Below are positions 1 through 9,437 of a stretch of 64,000 nt of DNA, one piece after another. The notes beneath the pieces are model-generated. The model saw nothing but the letters and a program-made list of their open reading frames with translations. It was not told where the DNA came from and ran no database searches. Numbering within the stretch: position 1 is the first letter of the stretch; every line of letters begins with the position of its first letter. The position numbers and the translations under genes were made by a program. The stretch is from Paenibacillus cookii. Its GTDB lineage: Bacteria > Bacillota > Bacilli > Paenibacillales > Paenibacillaceae. The stretch is taken from the NCBI RefSeq assembly GCF_018333375.1, contig NZ_BORW01000005.1, positions 1 through 64,000 on the forward strand. The letters run 5' to 3'.

Positions 1-156
1 CGGGTGTGGTAGACTTCACCTTAAGGGTGCTCCTCTCTTTGGGTGATGTGTTCTCGACAAACACCATTCTACCAAAGATTTGAGCACTTTTTCATATTTT
101 CAAAGAGCAGTACTTTCGAAATTCAGGTTCATATTTTTAACCATATGATAAACCCG
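1..156. other. left-edge non-coding stretch
   Basis: I see no convincing complete gene here. On the minus strand a GAGGAG-like site (about 30-37) lies ahead of a GTG at 19-17 that is open to the window edge, so a leftward gene may start here, but only about six codons are visible. The rest is AT-rich spacer. Confidence 0.3.
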
Positions 157-188
157 AAAAGGCCTGCTCCATTTTGAGCAGGCCTTTT
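157..188 (-). terminator. terminator of the zinc-ribbon membrane protein gene
   Basis: AAAAGGCCTGCTC and GAGCAGGCCTTTT form a near-perfect stem around a short loop, with A/T runs on both sides. It lies about 120 nt past the stop of the leftward 312-aa gene. Confidence 0.75.
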
Positions 189-309
189 TCAAATATAACC
201 GGGCTTTATTTTGCGGCGTTTTGCGGACGAATCCAAAAATTGCGCAGGGTTTGCGGCGGTTTTATCGTCATATAATAACGGCCCCTTTAATAGAATTTGG
301 ACACATGCT

Positions 310-1248
310 CTAATCCCAGTTCTGGAATTCGGGGTCCCAACGGTATTTTTCGTTATAGAGGGCCGACACCTCGTTGCGAAGGCCGTTCCACGTTTGATCG
401 GGATTGCGCCGTACCAGCCGGTATAAGCGAAGAAACCGGTCTTTCGGAAGATGGCGGACGTAACGAAGAATAAAATCCGGGTACGCATCCACGTAGGTTT
501 TCATCCGGACGGCCGCGCCGGCGACAAGCGCCATGATTCGGACGCCGTTCTTCATATCGAGGATTTCGCGTTCGTACCGCAGCACGTACCGGATGGCTTG
601 ATGTTTGATCAGTTCGCGTTTGATTTTGGCCAGCTCGCCGATGTATTCAGCCAGGGCGGGTTCGAAATCGCTGATCATAAGCGGTTCGAGCGTCAGATCC
701 ATGTCTTTGCGGAGCGTAAACGACTGAAGGAGCATGATTTGCTGCAAGCGGATCCGGTCATTATGTACGATCGTCGCCATTTCCCGCAAAATTTCGTAGC
801 CGAGCTGCTCATCGTCTTTAATGGCGGCCGAAGCCGTCGTCAAATTCGTATAAATGCCTTCGATGATCCGGCGTTGGCTGCTTCGCAGCAGCCTTTCGAG
901 CTGCCTCCGGGTTTCGGGCTCGATCATTTTCCGCTGAAACCACCAAAGCAGGCCCGTCAGCAGGATGCCGCCCGCCAGGCAGAGGATGATCTGCAGGAGG
1001 GTTTGGCTGAATAGCACGGCCGCAAGGGTGATGAGCAGGGCGATCAGACGCTCGTTTTGCATGGAACGTTTGGCTTGGATGCGAGCCTGCTGCATGACCG
1101 GAATCAGCGCTTCCCGGCCGCAATTTGCGCATCGGTCTTCCCATAGCACCGTAAAAAAACGGCAATGTTTGCAAATTCTTAACTTTTCGTAGGCATATCT
1201 CGTCTTATGATAAGGGCGTAGGATCAGCGGCTTTTTCTTGGCCATCAT
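310..1248 (-). CDS. zinc-ribbon membrane protein, function unknown
   Basis: A 312-aa protein. Near the N-terminus it has a zinc-ribbon pattern, CKHC about residue 27 and CANC about residue 42. A hydrophobic hairpin of two membrane segments follows at about 67-105 (LIALLITLAAVLF and LCLAGGILLTGLLWW). The C-terminal 200 residues are charged and helical, probably cytosolic. I do not recognise the family. The start overlaps the stop of the upstream 49-aa gene (ATGA), so the two are translationally coupled; MM offers two adjacent starts. It is divergent from the vWA/tubulin/GTPase cluster. A zinc ribbon plus membrane hairpin would suit an accessory of that cluster, but this rests on position only. 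Confidence 0.75.
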   Translation of the reverse strand: MMAKKKPLILRPYHKTRYAYEKLRICKHCRFFTVLWEDRCANCGREALIPVMQQARIQAKRSMQNERLIALLITLAAVLFSQTLLQIILCLAGGILLTGLLWWFQRKMIEPETRRQLERLLRSSQRRIIEGIYTNLTTASAAIKDDEQLGYEILREMATIVHNDRIRLQQIMLLQSFTLRKDMDLTLEPLMISDFEPALAEYIGELAKIKRELIKHQAIRYVLRYEREILDMKNGVRIMALVAGAAVRMKTYVDAYPDFILRYVRHLPKDRFLRLYRLVRRNPDQTWNGLRNEVSALYNEKYRWDPEFQNWD

Positions 1249-1394
1249 GCGCGATCCCCCCGCGGGTTGGCGATTTCCAGGAGCGTTTCATCGATATCCT
1301 CGGGCGTAGGAGCTTTCTTTTGTCGATGGAAGTACACGGCGATTTTGATGACGATAAAAAGAAACAAAATGCCGAGGCATCCGTATGCAATCAT
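1245..1394 (-). CDS. 49-aa single-span membrane peptide
   Basis: This short frame starts MIAYGCLGILFLFIVIKIAV, a single N-terminal membrane span. A basic stretch (HRQKK) and an acidic tail ending NPRGDRA follow. A good ribosome binding site (GAAAGGAGTGCGG) precedes the ATG. The stop overlaps the ATG of the following zinc-ribbon membrane protein gene, which supports real, coupled translation. No family is recognised. The peptide may be a subunit or anchor for the next gene product; that is inferred from coupling alone. Confidence 0.65.
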   Translation of the reverse strand: MIAYGCLGILFLFIVIKIAVYFHRQKKAPTPEDIDETLLEIANPRGDRA

Positions 1395-1443
1395 AATCCG
1401 CACTCCTTTCGGGGTTCAAAAACGATGAGTTCAATTGTTTGCG

Positions 1444-1510
1444 GGACTTAAGTCCTATACGCAGCGCAGCGGCTGCTCTCATTGAACTTTGCCGGCTTTA
1501 ATTATATCAT
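1444..1510 (+). promoter_or_regulatory. divergent control region with candidate promoter of the vWA operon
   Basis: TTGAAC (1483-1488), a 16-nt spacer and TATCAT (1505-1510) form a plausible sigma-A promoter reading into the vWA gene. A perfect 12-bp palindrome GGACTTAAGTCC (1444-1455) sits between the divergent units and could be an operator. A weak hairpin with a T-run (1609-1633) lies in the leader. Confidence 0.4.
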
Positions 1511-1654
1511 ATTATAAAAGTATTGGGAGTTTTTAGTCGCCTTATGGCGGCTTTCGCTGCTAGATTTGGAAAACCGGGGATTTCGTTTATTACGTAATTT
1601 TATCGTTTCTTAAGCATTTTTTAAGACTTTTTTCCTAAAGTAGAAGGAAGGCTT

Positions 1655-3478
1655 ATGAAATCCCACAATTCACTAGAGAAGGAGTATCGAAAGTCTATGC
1701 TTCATAAAAATAAAATAGCACTCTGTCTTCTGCTGGTAGGTTTGCTGGTCATGCTGCCGGTTTGGAGCCCCCGGGTTTCGGCCGCCGCCGCGCAGCCGTC
1801 TTCCCATATCGACGCGGTGCTGGTCCTCGACGCAAGCAACTCGATGAAAACAAGCGATCCGAACGAGGTCAGCGGCGAAGCGATGAAGATGTTCATCGAC
1901 ATGCTCCAGGCGCAAGGGGACAAGGTGGGGATCGTCTCCTATACCGACAAGATCCAGCGGGAAAAAGCGCTGCTTACCATCCAATCGGATGCCGACAAAA
2001 ACGACTTGAAGCAATTCATCGACCAAATCGACCGCGGCGCCTATACGGATATATCCGTCGGGGTGAAGGAAGCGGTCAAGGTGCTGAAGCAGGGCGCCGA
2101 TCCGGGCCATGAGCCGATGATCGTCGTGCTGGCGGACGGCAACAACGCGCTCGACCCGGAATCGGGCCGCACGCAGGCGCAGGCCGACCAGGAGCTGAAC
2201 CAATCGGTGCAGGAGGCGAAGGCCGGGGGCATCCCGATTTATACGATCGGCCTCAATGCGGACGGCAAGCTGAACAAAGACGCGCTTTCCAAGCTCTCGG
2301 ACCAGACCGGGGGCAAGTCTTTTTCGACCAGTTCGGCCGACGATCTGCCGCAGATTTTGAGCGAAATTTTTGCCAGCCACCAAAAGCTGAAAATCGTGCC
2401 GGTCAGTTCGATCACGGCAAACGGCAGCTATCAGGAAGTCGTCGTCAACGTGCCGAACGCGAACGTCCTGGAAGCGAACATCTCCCTGATGTCCGGCAAG
2501 CCGGTGGACGTCCAATTATCCGATCCGTCGGGGAAAGACGTGCCGGTACCGTCGGCGAACGTGCAGCGCTCCACATCGAAGACGTATTCCCTGATCAAGC
2601 TCCTCAAACCGGAGCAGGGCGATTGGAAGCTGCGGGTCAAGGGCGTTCCCAAAGATAAAATCGACATCAACCTCATTTTCAACTACGATCTTGAGCTGGC
2701 CATGGAGCCGCTGAAATCGGCCTCCGTCAAAAAAGGCGATACGGTCGACATCAACGCCTACCTCGTCAGCAACGGACAAAAGCTGAACAATAACGGGCTT
2801 TATAAGGACATGACCGCCAAACTTCTTGTCAAGGATCTCGATACCGGGGATACGAAAGAGGTGGAGCTTGCCAATCAAGGCGACCATTTCGAAGGTTCCT
2901 ACAAGGTGGAGGCGAAACATCAATACGAACTGAAGGTTCGCGCCGAGGACAAAAGCTTTTACCGGGAATCGAAGCCGGTGACCATCAGCGCCAAAGCCGC
3001 CGGCGCCGGAAGCGGCGGGGCCCCGGGCGCGGACAAGGCAGACAAGAAACCATTTCCGGTGTGGCCCGTAGTGATAGGCATCGCCGTCCTGGCCGTGCTG
3101 GCCGCTGCCGCCTACTTCGTCCTGGGCGCGGTCCGGAAAGCGAATAAAGGATTCGTCGGGCAGATGGTCGTGGAGATCCGCGACGAAAACACCGGCGAAA
3201 AAACGTATCCGCAATACAAAAAGCTGACCGCCTTCAAAGGCAAATTCAATCTGCACCAGCTGCTCCAGCTTGCGCCGGAGTTGAAGGAAACGGAAAAAGT
3301 CATGTTTATGCCGGGCAAAAACGACCGGCTTGTGCTGAAAAATAACTCCGCCTGCACCGTCGAAAAATCAGGGCGCGCGGTGAACGCCGCGCAGGGTACC
3401 GAGCTGAAAAGCGGCGACCGTCTCAGCATATCGCTTCCGCAGGTGGATAAGACGATTTTGATCGAATATTTGGTGTGA
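1655..3478 (+). CDS. membrane-anchored vWA-domain protein
   Basis: A 607-aa exported protein. A signal sequence (LCLLLVGLLVMLPVW) is followed by a von Willebrand A domain at about 52-235 with an intact MIDAS motif, DASNS at 59-63. A beta-rich extracellular part follows, then a Gly/Ala-rich linker and a membrane span at about 469-495. The C-terminal domain of about 110 residues is cytosolic and weakly resembles FHA domains (GTELKSGDRLSI). An alternative ATG at 1697 gives a shorter, more typical signal peptide (MLHKNK...) but its Shine-Dalgarno site lies 12 nt away; 1655 has a GGAAGG site slightly close. Probably an outward-facing metal-dependent binding module that signals to the cytosolic GTPases encoded next; this is inferred. 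Confidence 0.85.
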   Translation: MKSHNSLEKEYRKSMLHKNKIALCLLLVGLLVMLPVWSPRVSAAAAQPSSHIDAVLVLDASNSMKTSDPNEVSGEAMKMFIDMLQAQGDKVGIVSYTDKIQREKALLTIQSDADKNDLKQFIDQIDRGAYTDISVGVKEAVKVLKQGADPGHEPMIVVLADGNNALDPESGRTQAQADQELNQSVQEAKAGGIPIYTIGLNADGKLNKDALSKLSDQTGGKSFSTSSADDLPQILSEIFASHQKLKIVPVSSITANGSYQEVVVNVPNANVLEANISLMSGKPVDVQLSDPSGKDVPVPSANVQRSTSKTYSLIKLLKPEQGDWKLRVKGVPKDKIDINLIFNYDLELAMEPLKSASVKKGDTVDINAYLVSNGQKLNNNGLYKDMTAKLLVKDLDTGDTKEVELANQGDHFEGSYKVEAKHQYELKVRAEDKSFYRESKPVTISAKAAGAGSGGAPGADKADKKPFPVWPVVIGIAVLAVLAAAAYFVLGAVRKANKGFVGQMVVEIRDENTGEKTYPQYKKLTAFKGKFNLHQLLQLAPELKETEKVMFMPGKNDRLVLKNNSACTVEKSGRAVNAAQGTELKSGDRLSISLPQVDKTILIEYLV

Positions 3479-3542
3479 TGTTGAACGAATGAAACGCAAG
3501 CAACAATAGACGAACCTTGAGAAGCACTCAGGAGGGGAAAAG

Positions 3543-6500
3543 ATGAAACCGGTAGTTAGAGAACACATCCAGCAGCTTGACGTATCGCTTGGCGGAGGAA
3601 TCGTCAGCGAGAAAATCCGGGTCGATACGATCGACAATCCGATTCTCATTATTGGCCTTGGAGGCACGGGGATCGACGCGCTATTGCGCCTGAAATACCA
3701 GATCAACCGCCGCTTCAAGCTGCCGGAGGATCCGCTGTCCAAGAAAAAAATGGAGAAGCCGTCCAACGTGGAGTTTTTGGCTTTCGAAACGAACGAACAG
3801 GACCGGAACAAACGCTATAAAGGGGTGGGACTCGATTCGATCAACGAATTCGTCCTGCTTTCCAACGCCGAAATCGGCGGGCTGCTGCAGAACCGCAGCA
3901 TTTTGGAGCCGTACATCACGGATTGGCTGTCCCCGGAGCTCAGCATCACCGACGGCATGAACGGCGCTGCCGGCGTGCGCCAGGCGGGACGCCTGCTGTT
4001 GTTCACGAAAATCAACCAGGTGGTTCAAGCCATCGACAAAAAGATCAAAACGCTCTCCGTCGGCACCAGCAAAAAGCTGATGGTGTTCCTGCTGACGGGG
4101 CTCTCCGGCGGAACGGGCAGCGGCTGCTTCCTGGACATCGCCTACATCGTGCGCGGCATTATCGAACGCGATTACGGCTCCGCGGGGATCGACCGCGTCA
4201 ACACGCTCGGCTACCTGTTTACGCCTGACGTGAACCTGTCGAACAAAAGCCTGAGCGAGCATACGCGGGAATACATCAAGAAAAACGGCTACGCCGCCTT
4301 GAAGGAGCTCGACTACTGGATGAACGTCGACGCCCGCGGCGAACGCTTCAAGCAGCAGTACGGCAACATTTTGACCGTCAACTCGCCGCTGCCGCCGTTT
4401 AACCTGTGCCATCTCATTTCCGCGACGAACACCGAAGGCAAGCTGCTGGAAAACGCGTACGATTACTGCATGAACGTCACCGCCGAGAACATCACGAACT
4501 TCATGGCCAGCGAAGAAAAGCAGTCCGGCGAAGAATTCGCGATCCACGACTACATCAGCAACATCCGGACCAACATCGCGCAGATGAACAAGATGTATCC
4601 GGCCAACTACGATTACAACATTATCGGCGCATCGTCCGCGGTGCTGCCGATCGAGGAAATGACGACATACCTGGCGTACCGCCTCTTCGGCAAAATGGAA
4701 TCGATGTTCGAAAAGGCGCCGAGCCAGGAGGACGTGGAGAAGTTCGCGCGCAAGCTGGGCATCGACCTCGACACGATGGTCAAAACGTTCGAATCCCGCG
4801 TGCCCGAGCCGCTGCCGGGTTACCAGAACAGCGAACGCCTGAGCTATACGAACGTCGTGAAAAACCAGGTCATCAATATGGATACCGAGCTGGAGCAGAC
4901 GTTCCTGGCCCGTGCCCGCGAAGAATACATCAAAGCGAAAAAACAGCTGCCCGGCGAAATCGTGCAGCAGTTCAGCGACCAGGTGCGCCGCATCTTCCTG
5001 CATCCGCAGCAAGGCCCGTTTTACGTATCGCGCCTGCTGTACACGGAGAAGGGATTCTGCCTCCTGAAGATGCTGCTGTCCTACATCGAGACGCTGCGGG
5101 AGAATTTGACCCGCATTCCGCGCGACATCGAGGCGGCCAGGGAGCAGGCGAACGAACGGCTGGGCGATGCGAAAAGCGCTTTTGTCTCCAAGGAGAAAAA
5201 GAAAAACGTCTACATCGAAGCGAAAATCAACGAGTACTGGCTGATGGCGGACGTCGAGCGCACCGAGCAGATGATCGAGTTTTACGAGGATCTGTATGAG
5301 CTATTGAACCAGGAAAACAACCGCATTTATAACGTCTATACCGAAATTTTGAACGCCCTGAACGCCATTTTCGCCAAAAACGGGGACATTCTCCTGAACG
5401 GCGAAGAGCAGCTGGATCATAAAGGCAACAAAACGTACTACTGGAATATCGTCAGCGTGCCGGACATCTCCAAGGTCATCAACCGGATGATGGAGCAGAA
5501 GGACGTCGAGGATCTGATCCGCGATTTCACCCAAGAGCTGCTGGAGCATTCCGACCGGTGGATCAAAGAGCAGGAAATCGATATCGTCAGCTCCATTTCC
5601 GACTTCCTGACGGAAAAATTCGGGGATCTGATCACGAAGTCGATGGAGGATTTCCTGGTGATGAAGTTCGGGCAGGAGGAATCCATCGAAAAATTCGTCG
5701 AGCGCAAAATCGCCAGCAAGCTGGACGAGGAGGCCGTGCCGGTTTTCCATTTGAGCAACAGCGCGGGCAACTTGTATTTCCCTTCCTGGGGCTTCGTGTC
5801 GGTGCCGGTGCAGGCGCCGAGCATCCTGAAAGGAATTCGCAACTACCAGAGCAACTCGATCGGCAAATCGAATTTCACGGTGAAGGAAAGCGAAGTGAAA
5901 AACCGGATTTTCTGGCTGAACACGAAAAACGGCGTGCCGCTGTTCGTGTATACGCCGCTGAAGGTATACGAGGAAAGCTACGAACGAACCATCCTCGACA
6001 AAGAGGGCATCGGTCGCCATCTGGTGCAAACCGACCGCGCCAATTGGACGTACCTGCCGTCCCCGATCCCGGAAAAATCATGGGGCGAAACCTACGTCAA
6101 TCCGCGGGTTCAAAGCTATAACGCCCGCGTCCGGGCGGAATTCGGCCGGGCTCTTGGGTACAAAATCATCGTGGAAAAAGGCGTCGACCAAAACACGAGC
6201 AACCGCTTCGCGGTGGTCTATACGAAGCCGTTTGATCTGGATCAGCTCCTTCGCGCTTACGACATGCAGCTTGGCGCGGCCAAGCCGAATCTCGGCGAAG
6301 TGAAGCGTGCCGCCACCGAACTGAAGCGGCTGCTTGAAGACGGGCTGGAGCAGGAAAACGTCAAGGATATTTTCGGCAGCATCAACGAAGAGCTGGCGAA
6401 GGAGAACCTGATCCGCTCGCCGGAGCAGATTGCGCGCGTTCGGGCGGAATTGGCGAAATATGAGGCGATTCAATCCAAGCTGAAAGAACTGGAGGCCGTC

Positions 6501-6935
6501 ATCAACAAAAACCAGGACGAGGAAAAATGGCTCGACCAGTTTATCGAAGCGATGTATACCGGCACGATCTGCAAAAAAGGGGCGCTGTACGTCTATGACC
6601 GCGATCCGGAAGAGGAAGCGTGGGAGCCGTTCGCGAACCTGATGAAAAGCGTCAATTATGTGGAATACGAGGTTTACAAGCATTTCCGCGGGCTGGATGA
6701 GCGAAGCCGGAGCACGCTGCTGCGCAAATCCTCCCGCCGCGATCAAGAGCTGACGGCTTCCGAGGACATTTCAGGGCTGCTCGTCAAGCTGGATGATCTG
6801 TTCGGGGTATTCCTCGACGCGCGCGAGCGTCTGGAATACGAGAAGGTGGAGCTGGCCGACGGGGAAGAACGCTATCAGTTCTACAAGCAGGTCGCTTCCA
6901 AATTAAACGATATCCGCAGAAGGTTGAAATCATGA
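3543..6935 (+). CDS. large tubulin/FtsZ-like GTPase
   Basis: An 1130-aa protein, far longer than FtsZ. The N-terminal third carries a tubulin-type nucleotide fold: GLGGTG at 38-43 after a hydrophobic strand, and the tubulin signature SGGTGSG at 188-194. A conserved-looking GAAGVRQAGR lies at 141-150. This fits the Pfam family called Tubulin-like (Tubulin_2). The remaining 700 or so residues are charged and largely helical with coiled-coil-like stretches, and have no motif I recognise. There is no signal peptide or membrane span, so it should be cytosolic. A strong site (AGGAGGGG) precedes the ATG. Its stop overlaps the next start by 4 nt, so the two proteins are likely made in fixed ratio. 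Confidence 0.85.
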   Translation: MKPVVREHIQQLDVSLGGGIVSEKIRVDTIDNPILIIGLGGTGIDALLRLKYQINRRFKLPEDPLSKKKMEKPSNVEFLAFETNEQDRNKRYKGVGLDSINEFVLLSNAEIGGLLQNRSILEPYITDWLSPELSITDGMNGAAGVRQAGRLLLFTKINQVVQAIDKKIKTLSVGTSKKLMVFLLTGLSGGTGSGCFLDIAYIVRGIIERDYGSAGIDRVNTLGYLFTPDVNLSNKSLSEHTREYIKKNGYAALKELDYWMNVDARGERFKQQYGNILTVNSPLPPFNLCHLISATNTEGKLLENAYDYCMNVTAENITNFMASEEKQSGEEFAIHDYISNIRTNIAQMNKMYPANYDYNIIGASSAVLPIEEMTTYLAYRLFGKMESMFEKAPSQEDVEKFARKLGIDLDTMVKTFESRVPEPLPGYQNSERLSYTNVVKNQVINMDTELEQTFLARAREEYIKAKKQLPGEIVQQFSDQVRRIFLHPQQGPFYVSRLLYTEKGFCLLKMLLSYIETLRENLTRIPRDIEAAREQANERLGDAKSAFVSKEKKKNVYIEAKINEYWLMADVERTEQMIEFYEDLYELLNQENNRIYNVYTEILNALNAIFAKNGDILLNGEEQLDHKGNKTYYWNIVSVPDISKVINRMMEQKDVEDLIRDFTQELLEHSDRWIKEQEIDIVSSISDFLTEKFGDLITKSMEDFLVMKFGQEESIEKFVERKIASKLDEEAVPVFHLSNSAGNLYFPSWGFVSVPVQAPSILKGIRNYQSNSIGKSNFTVKESEVKNRIFWLNTKNGVPLFVYTPLKVYEESYERTILDKEGIGRHLVQTDRANWTYLPSPIPEKSWGETYVNPRVQSYNARVRAEFGRALGYKIIVEKGVDQNTSNRFAVVYTKPFDLDQLLRAYDMQLGAAKPNLGEVKRAATELKRLLEDGLEQENVKDIFGSINEELAKENLIRSPEQIARVRAELAKYEAIQSKLKELEAVINKNQDEEKWLDQFIEAMYTGTICKKGALYVYDRDPEEEAWEPFANLMKSVNYVEYEVYKHFRGLDERSRSTLLRKSSRRDQELTASEDISGLLVKLDDLFGVFLDARERLEYEKVELADGEERYQFYKQVASKLNDIRRRLKS

Positions 6936-9385
6936 TGGAGCGGGTATTGGAACGGTTCGCCGCAGGTTATGCCGCCGATCAGGATAAGCTGTCGGGCAAA
7001 GGGGATGACCAGAGCAGCATCCACTACCCGGCCGTGTTTCTGTTCATTGGGGATAAATCGGCCGAGGCCATCGAGCCGATGATGCGCATCAATCATAAAA
7101 AATGGGATAACAGCGCCGGCGTCATGTATTTTCATGTCGGAACCGGCCGCGGGCCGGGAGGGCCGCATTCGGGACACGCAAGCCGGTCCGCGACCGGGAA
7201 TCCGGGGGCGGCATCTCCGGCCTCGGGGAAAACCGGAATTTCCGGCGGCGCCGAGCTGCGGGTCAGCCGGTTTGCGATCGACGCCGGACCTGCCGGACAG
7301 GATCCCAAAACGCTCCGCAAAGAGCTGTACCGTTCCTTTTACCGGGACGAGGAGCAGCTGTACGCCCTGAACCGGGCGCTGCGGCAGCTCAGCTACAACA
7401 TAGCGGACTACGGGCGGCTGTATTCGTCATTCGACCGCATTCATCTTTCTGTCATTACGCGGGTCGACGACCCGCTTAATGTGTTCATACCGGAAGTTTC
7501 CCTGCTGGCGCAGTCCATCTTCGCCCAGTCCTTCAAATCGGTGCAGATGGATTTGTACGTCCTGATCAGCGAGCGGGACCAGATGGAATCGTTCGGGTAC
7601 GGCAGCTCGGCCGGGGTGGCTTTTCTCCGGGAACTGGAAGTGATGCAGAGCCCCGACTACAGCTTTTCGGCAAAGCTGCACGTGACGGAGGACGGCCTGT
7701 CCATCCCGGTCACGCACCGGCCGGCCCCGCTGTTTGATCTCGTCTACGTGCTTTCGGACAAAAACGAACGCGGCATTACCGCCGCCCACGGCATGCAGGA
7801 CAACTACGAAATCATTTGCCATGTGAGCCTGCTCAAAAACCGGAAGCAAAAGGAAAGCCATTTCGACATGAATGCCGGAGGGTATAACAACACCTCCTTC
7901 AAAAACAACGTCATGACCGAATCCGGCCGCCAGGGATACGTTTCGGCAGGTTTTTCCCGCGTTAAACGGCCCAACGAGTCGATTGCGCTGGCCGTGCTGT
8001 ACCATTTTTACGGCGGTTTGCTCAGCCGGATGAAAAACGTGCCGGAATGGGGATTCAAAGAAAAAATGTCCTTTTTCGGCCTCGACCCGGCGGCCATATC
8101 GGAGCAAGCGGAAAGAATCGTCCCGGACGGCGGCAAAATCGCCGAGATGACCGGCATGATGACGCACCCGGTCAGCTACGGCTCGCTAAAGCGCATGACG
8201 CTCCGCGACGCGGAAGAGGCGCTGTTCGGCGGCGGCTGCGAGGCTTATTTCCAGAGCAACTACGTGCAGGAGACCGAGCTGCGCTTAAAGCAGCTTCAAG
8301 CCGGCGAAGGACTGGGGGAACGGATCCGCCGCCGTTTGCGCGAGCAGTCGGCCGTGGGGATTTTCGGGATCGCGTTATGGACGGACGAAAAAAACGGCGG
8401 CAGCGTGCTGGAGGCGGTACGGAGCCGCATCCGCGATTTGGCGGGACACTTAGAAGCCGAAAAAGCGGAGCTTGCAAGTTACTATGAGGAGCGGGTCGAA
8501 AACCAGCCGTTCCCGAAACGGCCGCTGATGGAGAAGCATAACGTCCGAAGCTTCATCCGTTTTTTCTTCGAGACGGTGTACCGGCGGAAGCTGGAGCTGC
8601 TGCGGATCGAGACCGAGCTGAAGCTGTATCGGCGTTACGAAACGGAATTGGCCCGAATCCACGCGGAATATAAGCAAAAGGCGCTGGAGCTTACGGAGGT
8701 CGAGGAGACGCTGCTGCATGCGGCCCGCGCAAGCATCCGGGAAGCCGACGATTACATCGGCCAGAACGTCATGGAATATTACGGCGTGGTCACCGAAGAG
8801 CTGATGCGCGAGCTGGAATCGCGGCGCGGCGAAGGCGTTTTTTTCGAGGAGCGGTATATGGGAAGTTTCGCCGAGCTTTTGGATGAAGGCAGGGAACGGA
8901 TGTTGATGCGGCTGATCGATGTGTGCAGAAGAGAGCTGTTGGAATCGGAAGCGTTCGATCAGACCTTCGAGGAGGAGCTTTTGAACCGGGCGAACGTAAC
9001 GGCGGAGTATGGCAACCGGCAGGTCCTTTCGAAGGAAGAGCTGTTCAAAAGGCTGTACCGGACGTTGGAGGAGCACGCCGTCATCAACTTGCGCCTGCTC
9101 GAATACACGCAAGAGCACCGCTACGAGGAAAAATACTTTTTCGGGGATGCCGAAAGCGAATTTATCCGGTATGCGGCCGCAGCCGACGAGACCTCCCGGA
9201 TCTACAAGCTGGGCGTCGTGCATGAGAAACGCAGCAGCGGCGTCGAGAAATTGAACCTGATGGGCGGATTTCACCTTGAGGATCTGATGTATTACCGCAA
9301 CGGAAAAGTTTATTACGAAACCTACGTTCAGAACGGCTACGAATTCCATGGGATCGACGCCGAACGGCTGCCGGAGCTGAAATAG
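6932..9385 (+). CDS. 817-aa partner of the tubulin-like protein, unknown
   Basis: The ATG overlaps the stop of the tubulin-like gene (ATGA), indicating coupled translation and a likely physical partner. The first 60 residues look like an alpha/beta fold (AVFLFIGDKS). A Gly/Pro/Ser-rich insert follows at about 70-112. Another alpha/beta block (IHLSVITRVDDPLNVF, MDLYVLISER) comes next. The part after residue 500 is strongly helical and charged, with coiled-coil character. No P-loop, GGTGSG or membrane segment is seen. I do not recognise a family. Tubulin-like proteins of this kind often have a large co-encoded helper, so a regulator or scaffold role is reasonable but unproven. Confidence 0.75.
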   Translation: MMERVLERFAAGYAADQDKLSGKGDDQSSIHYPAVFLFIGDKSAEAIEPMMRINHKKWDNSAGVMYFHVGTGRGPGGPHSGHASRSATGNPGAASPASGKTGISGGAELRVSRFAIDAGPAGQDPKTLRKELYRSFYRDEEQLYALNRALRQLSYNIADYGRLYSSFDRIHLSVITRVDDPLNVFIPEVSLLAQSIFAQSFKSVQMDLYVLISERDQMESFGYGSSAGVAFLRELEVMQSPDYSFSAKLHVTEDGLSIPVTHRPAPLFDLVYVLSDKNERGITAAHGMQDNYEIICHVSLLKNRKQKESHFDMNAGGYNNTSFKNNVMTESGRQGYVSAGFSRVKRPNESIALAVLYHFYGGLLSRMKNVPEWGFKEKMSFFGLDPAAISEQAERIVPDGGKIAEMTGMMTHPVSYGSLKRMTLRDAEEALFGGGCEAYFQSNYVQETELRLKQLQAGEGLGERIRRRLREQSAVGIFGIALWTDEKNGGSVLEAVRSRIRDLAGHLEAEKAELASYYEERVENQPFPKRPLMEKHNVRSFIRFFFETVYRRKLELLRIETELKLYRRYETELARIHAEYKQKALELTEVEETLLHAARASIREADDYIGQNVMEYYGVVTEELMRELESRRGEGVFFEERYMGSFAELLDEGRERMLMRLIDVCRRELLESEAFDQTFEEELLNRANVTAEYGNRQVLSKEELFKRLYRTLEEHAVINLRLLEYTQEHRYEEKYFFGDAESEFIRYAAAADETSRIYKLGVVHEKRSSGVEKLNLMGGFHLEDLMYYRNGKVYYETYVQNGYEFHGIDAERLPELK

Positions 9386-9437
9386 CCCCGTTTTCAATCG
9401 GTCGCCGAACTTTCGTTTGGCCTTAAAGGAAAGGAAG

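Noticed and set aside
3681-5012. Long minus-strand frame opposite the tubulin-like gene
   Set aside because: It is Val/Gln/His-rich with no ribosome binding site and mirrors codon positions of the real gene; a shadow of high-GC coding sequence.
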